Source: JBBRFH01 sp038224615 (GTDB lineage: Bacteria; Planctomycetota; Phycisphaerae; Tepidisphaerales; Tepidisphaeraceae). Taken from it: a stretch of 12,646 bases of DNA. Position numbers and translations under genes: made by a program. Below the pieces are notes generated by a model that searched no databases, was not told the DNA's origin, and was given only the letters and a program-made list of their open reading frames with translations. The DNA lies in contig JBBRFH010000083.1 in the NCBI GenBank assembly GCA_038224615.1, forward strand, positions 1-12,646, written 5' to 3'. Shown here one piece after another: positions 7,316 through 12,646 of the stretch (the first letter of the stretch is position 1; each line of letters starts with the position of its first letter).

Positions 7316-9721
7316 ATGCCCGATCCCCTGGAAGGCAAAATTCTCGCCGAACTCAAGCAGTCGAATTACCGACCGCTCAACCCCCGTCAACTCGCCAAAG
7401 CCCTGCATTTCGGCGGGGAGCAGATTTATCCCTCGTTCCGCAATGCAGTGAAGCAACTGATGAACGAGGGGCGCATCATCCTCGGCCAGCACGGCACGCT
7501 GGTGCTGCCGACCGAGCGCAGCGGGCCTAAAGGCGATGAGATCGTCGGCACCTACCGGCAGAACAAGAAGGGGTTCGGGTTCGTCATCCCCATGGACCCG
7601 ACCAGCCACGAAGACCTCTACATCGGCGAGCGCGACAACACCGCCTCTGCCATCACCGGAGACGTGGTGAAGGCCAAGGTCGTCAGCCGCAGCATGCGGG
7701 ACGGCAAGTCGATGGTCTCCGGGCGCATCGTCGAAGTGATGGAGCGCAAGAACAAGCGCTTCGTCGGCTCGCTGCAGCGCAAGGACGGAAACTGGTTCGT
7801 CCTGCCCGACGGCAACACGTACACCGAGATGATCTTCACGCCCGACGCGGCGACGAAGTACATCAAGCCGGGCACGAAGGTGGTCGTCGAGATCACCGAG
7901 TTTCCGACCAAGGACGAAGCGGCGATGGGCGTCATCTCAGAAATCCTCGGCAGCGAGGGTGAGAAGGACGTCGACCTCAAAACCGTCATCGTGCAGTTCG
8001 CGCTGCCCGGCGAGTTCCCCGCTGAAGTGAAGGACCAGGCGTCGGCGGCGCTGGCGGAGTTCAAGAAGGGCGACTACGGGCATCGGCTGGACATCACCGA
8101 TCAGCTCGTCTGCACCATCGACCCCGACGACGCCAAAGACTACGACGACGCGATCAGCCTCAAGCAGCTCGACGACGGTATGTGGGAGCTGGGTGTACAC
8201 ATCGCGGACGTGTCGAATTTCGTCCCGGTGGGATCGCCGCTGGACGTCGAGGCGCGGGCGCGCGGCAACAGCACGTATTTCCCCGGGCACGTCATCCCCA
8301 TGCTGCCCGAGGTGCTGAGCAACGGCATCTGCTCATTGCAGGAAGGCGTGCCGCGCCTGTGCAAGAGCGCGTTCATCGTCTACGACGCGGACGTGCGGCC
8401 GGTGCGGTCGCGCTTCGCGAATACGATCATCCACAGCAACAAGCGCCTGCGCTATCGCGAGGCGCAGGATATCATCGACGGCAACGCGGAGGTCTATCAC
8501 ACCGACGGGCCGAAAAAGCTGAGCGATTACGAGCCGGAAGTCGTCAAGCTGCTGCAGGATATGAACGCGCTTGCCAAGCGCATTCAGAAGCGTCGCCACG
8601 CGGCGGGGCAGTTGGTGCTGAACCTGCCGCGCATGGAGCTCAAGCTCAACGACGAGGGCAAAATCATCGACGCGGTGCCGGAGGATGACAGCTTCACGCA
8701 CACGCTGATCGAGATGTTCATGGTGGAGGCGAACGAGTCGGTGGCGCGGCTGCTGGACGTGCTGCAGGTGCCGTTCCTCCGCCGTACGCACCCCGAGCCG
8801 GATCCGAAGGCCGCCGAGCGATTGAAGGTGTTCCTCGGCGCGCTGGGGCACAAGCTCGACGGCGAAGTCGATCGGCATGTGCTGCAGTCGCTGCTGGCGC
8901 GAGTGAAGGGCAAACCGGAAGCGTTCGCGGTGAACCTCGCCGTGCTGCGCAGCCTGACGCGGGCCGAGTATTCGCCAAAGAATATCGGGCACTTCGCGCT
9001 GGCGAGCACGCACTATTGTCACTTCACCAGCCCGATCCGTCGCTACGCGGACCTGACGATCCATCGGCTGCTCGATGCGTATTTCGATTCGATCGACGTC
9101 GACTACGCCGACGGCGCCCCGCCGCGCCATCGTCCGCAACGGCCGATGGAAGACGTGCCGACGATGCAGGAAGCGACCGAGACCGGCAAGCACATCAGCT
9201 ACACCGAGCGACGTTCCGAAGACGCCGAGCGCGAGCTGCGCCAGGTGAAGCTGCTCGAGCTGATGCAGAAGCACGTCGGCGAGCAGTTCATGGGCGTCGT
9301 CACGGGCGTGACGAACTTCGGGCTGTTCATCCAGTTGCAGCAGTACCTGGTGGAAGGGCTGATTCGCTACACCGAGTTGATGGACGACTGGTGGGAAGTC
9401 GACGACAAGGCCGGCGTGGTGCGCGGCAAGAACACGGGACAGAAGATCCGCATCGGCGATGTCTGCCGGGTGACGATCGTGCGCGTGGATCTCCCGCGCC
9501 GCGAACTCGACCTGCAGGTGAACGAAGTGCTGACCCGCGGCACGCAGGGCACGGGCGAGCCGAAACGCGATCCGAACAAAAAGGGCAAGCCGGCGGCGAG
9601 CGCCGATCATCCGCTGGCCAGGGGCAAGCCGAAGATCGTCCCCGGCGCGACCAAGCGCGCCCAGCGATCGAAGGGCCGCGACAAGAAAAAGGGCGCCGGC
9701 CCGCGCCGACCTGCGAAGTAG
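7316..9721 (+). CDS. rnr: Ribonuclease R (3'-5' exoribonuclease)
   Basis: An 801-residue RNase II/R-family exoribonuclease that degrades structured RNA from the 3' end. The domain order is the full RNase R layout: winged-helix N-terminus (about 1-65), two cold-shock/OB domains (about 75-235), RNB catalytic domain (about 255-590), S1 domain (about 655-738), and a basic Lys/Arg-rich tail (about 745-801). The metal-binding aspartates appear with canonical spacing as Asp269, Asp275, Asp277 and Asp278 in DPDDAKDYDDAI. The RNA-end-binding block HFTSPIRRYADL covers 569-580, with Arg575 and Arg576. The winged helix and basic tail favour RNase R over RNase II. It converges with the cysteine desulfurase-like gene across a large palindrome. 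Confidence 0.96.
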   Translation: MPDPLEGKILAELKQSNYRPLNPRQLAKALHFGGEQIYPSFRNAVKQLMNEGRIILGQHGTLVLPTERSGPKGDEIVGTYRQNKKGFGFVIPMDPTSHEDLYIGERDNTASAITGDVVKAKVVSRSMRDGKSMVSGRIVEVMERKNKRFVGSLQRKDGNWFVLPDGNTYTEMIFTPDAATKYIKPGTKVVVEITEFPTKDEAAMGVISEILGSEGEKDVDLKTVIVQFALPGEFPAEVKDQASAALAEFKKGDYGHRLDITDQLVCTIDPDDAKDYDDAISLKQLDDGMWELGVHIADVSNFVPVGSPLDVEARARGNSTYFPGHVIPMLPEVLSNGICSLQEGVPRLCKSAFIVYDADVRPVRSRFANTIIHSNKRLRYREAQDIIDGNAEVYHTDGPKKLSDYEPEVVKLLQDMNALAKRIQKRRHAAGQLVLNLPRMELKLNDEGKIIDAVPEDDSFTHTLIEMFMVEANESVARLLDVLQVPFLRRTHPEPDPKAAERLKVFLGALGHKLDGEVDRHVLQSLLARVKGKPEAFAVNLAVLRSLTRAEYSPKNIGHFALASTHYCHFTSPIRRYADLTIHRLLDAYFDSIDVDYADGAPPRHRPQRPMEDVPTMQEATETGKHISYTERRSEDAERELRQVKLLELMQKHVGEQFMGVVTGVTNFGLFIQLQQYLVEGLIRYTELMDDWWEVDDKAGVVRGKNTGQKIRIGDVCRVTIVRVDLPRRELDLQVNEVLTRGTQGTGEPKRDPNKKGKPAASADHPLARGKPKIVPGATKRAQRSKGRDKKKGAGPRRPAK

Positions 9722-9736
9722 ATACGTCGCATAGTT

Positions 9737-9835
9737 GCAGAGACACGAAAGCACGAAAACCACGAAGTTCAGCACGAAGAACGCAAAAATTTCTTCGTGG
9801 CTTCCTTCGTGGCTTTCGTGATTTCGTGTCTCTGC
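9737..9835. repeat. Large palindrome of CACGAA units between convergent genes
   Basis: Arms 9737-9781 and 9791-9835 are reverse complements at 38 of 45 positions, with a 9-nt loop (CGCAAAAAT). The outer 14 bp, GCAGAGACACGAAA and its complement, pair perfectly. Each arm holds four CACGAA (or TTCGTG) units: 9744, 9752, 9761 and 9773 on the left, and 9794, 9806, 9815 and 9823 on the right. Their start-to-start spacings (8, 9 and 12) mirror each other. It lies between the ends of two converging genes, so a bidirectional terminator is a natural guess. The phrase structure also suggests a dispersed intergenic repeat. Confidence 0.8.
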
Positions 9836-9858
9836 TCGTTCGACGATGACGATGTCAT

Positions 9859-11043
9859 CTATCGCGTGGCGAGCGAGCCGGCGATCTGGGTGAGGGCATC
9901 GACGGCGATCGCCACGTCTTGAAGCGTGACGAACGGTCCGAATGAGAACCGCGTCGTGCCGCCGCGCGAAGCGGTGCCGAGCGTCTCGTGGATGTGCGGG
10001 GCGCAGTGCAGGCCGGGGCGGGTGAGCAGGCCGAATTCTTCCTCGAGCTTTCGCGCCAGTTCGACCGGGTCGTAGCCGTCGATGCGGATCGAAAAGACGC
10101 CGATGCGATGCTGATCATCCTGCGGGCCGTAAAAGGTCAGTCCATCCAGATCTCCCACGCCGTCGATGAACGCCCGAACCAGTTCCATCTCGTGTACGTG
10201 AAGTTTTTCGATCGTCTGTTCGATCACCCACCGCAAGCCCTCGGCCAGCCCGATGATACCGATCGCGTTGTGGCTGCCGGGCTCGTACTTGTCGGGCATG
10301 AATTGTGGCTGTGTCGCGTGCTCGGAAACCGAGCCGGTGCCGCCCTCGCGCAGCGTGCGCACGATGCGCTCCATCCCCGGGCGAAGGTAGAGAAAGCCAG
10401 TGCCCTGCGGCCCGAGCAACGCCTTGTGTCCGGGGGCGGCGAGCAGATCAATACAATCGGCCTGCACGTCGATCGGCATGTGTCCGGCGCTCTGTGCGGC
10501 ATCGACAATGAACGGCACGCCGTGCTCGCGCGCGATGTGCCCGATGGCGCGGATCGGCTGGATCGTCCCCGTCACATTGCTGCCATGCGTGACGGCGATG
10601 AACTTCGTCTCCGGGCGGATCGCCCGGCGGATGTCGTCCGGATCGACCAGGCCTGTCTGCGCGTCGACCGGCACGCGCGTCATCGTCGTCCACCCGCGCT
10701 CGACGAGCGCGTTGATCGGCCGAAGAACGCTGTTGTGATCGATCGCGGTGCAGATGACGTGCGATTTTTCGGCTGGCTCGATGAGACCCTTGATGGCGAT
10801 GTTGAGCGCGTCCGAGCAGTTGAGCGTGAAGATGAAGTGGTTCGGATCTTCGCCGTTGAAGAGTTGATTGAGCAGCGTCCGGCATTCGCCGATGAGCCGC
10901 CCGGTTTCGACCGCCTCCGCGTACGCCCCTCGCCCGGCCGACGCGCCGAGTTCGGTCGCGAAGCGCACCATCGCCTCCGTCACCGCCGGCGGCTTCGGGA
11001 AACTGGTCGCGGCGTTATCGAAATAGATACGGCGGGACGGCAT
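9859..11043 (-). CDS. Cysteine desulfurase-family PLP enzyme
   Basis: A 394-residue class V aminotransferase-fold enzyme, close to the group labelled cysteine desulfurase family protein (EF2568 type) rather than classical IscS or SufS. It begins with YFDNAATSFPKPP, the usual family opening. The PLP-stacking region is AIDHNS (His103), followed by HGSNVTG (153-159), DAAQSAG with Asp181 and Gln184, and the Schiff-base lysine Lys207 in GHKALLGPQGTG. RPGLHCAPHIH supplies the likely persulfide cysteine, Cys347. The reaction would be removal of sulfur (or selenium) from cysteine (or selenocysteine); the acceptor is unknown. There is no scaffold or SUF gene beside it. It starts with ATG at 11043, 42 bp after the upstream membrane-protein gene, so it could be the last gene of a four-gene operon. 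Confidence 0.92.
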   Translation of the reverse strand: MPSRRIYFDNAATSFPKPPAVTEAMVRFATELGASAGRGAYAEAVETGRLIGECRTLLNQLFNGEDPNHFIFTLNCSDALNIAIKGLIEPAEKSHVICTAIDHNSVLRPINALVERGWTTMTRVPVDAQTGLVDPDDIRRAIRPETKFIAVTHGSNVTGTIQPIRAIGHIAREHGVPFIVDAAQSAGHMPIDVQADCIDLLAAPGHKALLGPQGTGFLYLRPGMERIVRTLREGGTGSVSEHATQPQFMPDKYEPGSHNAIGIIGLAEGLRWVIEQTIEKLHVHEMELVRAFIDGVGDLDGLTFYGPQDDQHRIGVFSIRIDGYDPVELARKLEEEFGLLTRPGLHCAPHIHETLGTASRGGTTRFSFGPFVTLQDVAIAVDALTQIAGSLATR

Positions 11044-11085
11044 GGTGTCGATGATAGGAGTTAGACGGCAAAAAGGGGAATGGTT

Positions 11086-11616
11086 TCAGTCGATGCCTTC
11101 CCATGCGTACCACGCCCGGCTGGCCGTCGTGTCGTAGATCAACTGGGCATGTTCGTTTGAGAAGCCTTTACGCACCGCGCTGCTTTCCCATCGATGCACG
11201 GTGGGTAGCGACTGTGACGGTTGCCACCACGATGGGATCGCGTTCGCGGTCCACAACGCATTGTCATTTCGCGTCATCAGCGATGAGAGGCGCGCGATCG
11301 TTTGTGGCGAGGCATCGAACGCAAGGTAGCAGTGCCCGCTGTCGCCCAGCACCGCGAACTCGCTCTGAATATTTTTGACGTCGACAGGTGGAGACAAGCC
11401 GAAGGTGTTCTCAAAGACCACGCCCGGTCGACTCTGCCACCAATAGAAGCCGATGATAAAGAACGGAAACAGCGCGAGGATCGCAAGAAATGTCGTGACC
11501 TTTCGCCGCATGCGTCCCGGCACAAGGACGGCCACGATGCCCGCAAGCCCGCTGTAGACGAGGAACGCGACGCCGACCACGACAAACAAAGTGATGATGC
11601 TGCAAAGGGCGGCCAT
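11086..11616 (-). CDS. Two-helix membrane protein, unknown function
   Basis: A 176-residue protein I do not recognise. Two hydrophobic segments (about 4-32 and 41-61) flank a short basic loop, PGRMRRK, which should sit in the cytoplasm. Residues of about 62-176 form a soluble, tryptophan-rich domain, probably outside the membrane. This part contains FENTFGLSPPVDVKNIQSE and a SPQTIARLSSL helix, patterns I associate loosely with uncharacterised proteins of planctomycetes and other environmental bacteria. No catalytic motif was seen. It begins three bases after the stop of the 86-residue gene, so the two are almost certainly co-transcribed and probably translationally coupled. Confidence 0.75.
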   Translation of the reverse strand: MAALCSIITLFVVVGVAFLVYSGLAGIVAVLVPGRMRRKVTTFLAILALFPFFIIGFYWWQSRPGVVFENTFGLSPPVDVKNIQSEFAVLGDSGHCYLAFDASPQTIARLSSLMTRNDNALWTANAIPSWWQPSQSLPTVHRWESSAVRKGFSNEHAQLIYDTTASRAWYAWEGID

Positions 11617-11619
11617 CGG

Positions 11620-11880
11620 TTAGCGGTAAAATGCGCGCTCGCCATTCAAGCGAAGAGCCGTGAGCAGGGCGTCTACTTCGAGGTAACTGTCGAGTTCGCC
11701 TGCTTCTCGCGTGGTCAAGTCTCTACAGCGAGCCGTTTCTGCCAGAACCGCGTAGCGGGCATGGTCGTCGGCGCTGAAATTCGGCGCGGCCAAAAATTCC
11801 GCCACCCCTAGAGAAGGCGAGGCCCCGGAGTGTGAAAGGACACTCTTGAAGATGTCGACTATTCCTGCACCGTGAAACAT
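11620..11880 (-). CDS. Small acidic protein of a planctomycete-type family
   Basis: An 86-residue soluble protein. The N-terminal half (IFKSVLSHSGASPSLGVAEF) is followed by a helical stretch, YAVLAETARCRDLTTREAGELDSYLEVDALLTAL. The pattern of a helix, a short LT-EE-like turn and a DSYL-helix resembles a small family common in planctomycetes and cyanobacteria (LAEKA..GTLTPEE..ELD.YL..G.LLALLQ). From memory, that family often precedes an HNH nuclease or other toxin-like gene. No nuclease is present here; the next gene encodes a membrane protein. The ATG at 11880 has a weak GGTAGG about 8 nt before it. It starts 31 bp after the CPBP protease stop. The family assignment is recollection, not a search result. 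Confidence 0.7.
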   Translation of the reverse strand: MFHGAGIVDIFKSVLSHSGASPSLGVAEFLAAPNFSADDHARYAVLAETARCRDLTTREAGELDSYLEVDALLTALRLNGERAFYR

Positions 11881-11911
11881 AAGTTGAGCCTACCGAATTA
11901 GAAGCAAATCA

Positions 11912-12643
11912 TCACCAGAAAAACCATTCGCCCGTCTTCAGCACGTACAGGCCCAGCAGCAGGTTCGTCACGCCGTGGGCGACGATGCAGGCGCCGAGCG
12001 AGCGGGTCTTCACCAGCAGGCACGCGATCAGGAGCCCCCAGACGATCGCCGTGAGCCATTGCGGGTGGACCGTGGCGAATGCGATCGGCACAAACCAGAA
12101 CGCCTGCGGGTCGTATTCGCCGACTTGGTGGAGGCGAAAATCGTTGGGGCTGGCAATGGATCGCCAGAGATAGTCGCGCCAGAACAACTCCTCCATGACC
12201 GGAACAAGCAGGCTCGCGCCGAGCAGTCGGACGGCGATGAAACTCCACGCCAGCAGCGGGGACTCGAAATGATCGAGCGGGCGGAAAGCGCCTTCAATAA
12301 CAGATTTTGCGTCCCCGCTTATACGCGTCCAGCGAAAGAGCGAATCGTAGTGCATGAACAGCTTTTCCATGCCGATCCACTGCACAACCCCAACGATGCC
12401 GACGAGCGCGCCGAGCCACAGATGCGTCCAGCGGATTGTCGAGTAGTAGCGCCAGAAGCAGATAAGCAAGACCGCGACGACGAACGTCTTCAGCACGTAA
12501 GAGAGCGGATAAAACTGCGGCCATTGCCCGCCGGCGAACGTGAAGAGCATGAAGACGGCGAAGGGCGCGAGGTACGCGATCTGCAACCGACGCGGCTTCG
12601 CGTGGTCGGCGGGGGGCTGGTAGTCGAGCGTCGGGATCGTCAT
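11912..12643 (-). CDS. CPBP (CAAX-type) intramembrane protease, exosortase-associated type
   Basis: A 243-residue polytopic membrane protein with about six to eight hydrophobic segments. The CPBP/ABI (CAAX protease) motifs are complete: Glu151-Glu152 with Arg156 in EELFWRDYLWR, His193 in FATVHPQW, and His223 with Asn227 in HGVTNLL. These form the metal-dependent glutamate protease site in the membrane. The overall shape and the WRDYLWR signature resemble the CAAX prenyl protease-related proteins (TIGR03008 type) found in genomes with exosortase/PEP-CTERM sorting. That link is from family knowledge; no exosortase is visible here. The start taken is the ATG at 12643, three bases from the window end. 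The frame continues to the edge, so the true start may lie outside. Confidence 0.85.
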   Translation of the reverse strand: MTIPTLDYQPPADHAKPRRLQIAYLAPFAVFMLFTFAGGQWPQFYPLSYVLKTFVVAVLLICFWRYYSTIRWTHLWLGALVGIVGVVQWIGMEKLFMHYDSLFRWTRISGDAKSVIEGAFRPLDHFESPLLAWSFIAVRLLGASLLVPVMEELFWRDYLWRSIASPNDFRLHQVGEYDPQAFWFVPIAFATVHPQWLTAIVWGLLIACLLVKTRSLGACIVAHGVTNLLLGLYVLKTGEWFFW

Positions 12644-12646
12644 GGG

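Noticed and set aside
8333..9775. 480-codon minus-strand open frame opposite rnr
   Set aside because: Antisense to the RNB and S1 domains of RNase R; low-complexity Arg/His/Val-rich translation and no recognisable motif.
9988..11064. 358-codon plus-strand open frame opposite the desulfurase gene
   Set aside because: Shadow of the cysteine desulfurase-like gene; the translation has no domain signal and is rich in Arg, Asp and Val.

Overview
The window looks like a chromosomal segment of a GC-rich environmental bacterium, most likely from the Planctomycetota/Phycisphaerae (or the wider PVC group). This is an inference. It rests on an alternative complex III (ACIII) locus with the extended-Tat MoCo/FeS protein, a CPBP protease of the type seen with exosortase systems, a small planctomycete-type acidic protein, and intergenic palindromes built from short repeated phrases. 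No rRNA, tRNA, CRISPR array, transposase or phage gene was found.

Layout. On the left, on the minus strand and so read right to left, is the start of an ACIII respiratory operon: actA (pentaheme cytochrome c, 4135-3377), actB (Tat-exported FeS/molybdopterin-like subunit, 3380-177, overlapping actA by ATGA), and the first codons of what is probably actC (62-1). ACIII oxidises membrane quinol and passes electrons to periplasmic carriers and oxidases, replacing bc1. Upstream, on the same strand, is a FAD-dependent oxidoreductase with a C-terminal Rieske domain (5911-4370). It faces a divergent plus-strand gene for a single-pass membrane protein with a C2-like domain (5980-6609). That gene is followed by a PqiA-family membrane protein (6685-7233) and ribonuclease R (7316-9721).

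RNase R converges on a minus-strand cluster whose genes are 3 to 42 bp apart and may form one operon. In transcription order these are a CPBP/CAAX-type intramembrane protease (12643-11912), an 86-residue acidic protein (11880-11620), a 176-residue membrane protein of unknown function (11616-11086), and a cysteine desulfurase-family PLP enzyme (11043-9859).

The most unusual features are outside genes. Three intergenic gaps (63-176, 6612-6675, 9737-9835) are each filled by a long inverted repeat made of imperfectly repeated 6-8 nt phrases such as TGACGAA and CACGAA. They may act as terminators or mRNA-stability elements, or belong to a dispersed repeat family. I see no convincing new multi-gene defence or metabolic system. 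The least characterised protein-level items are the C2-like membrane protein and the acidic-protein/membrane-protein pair.
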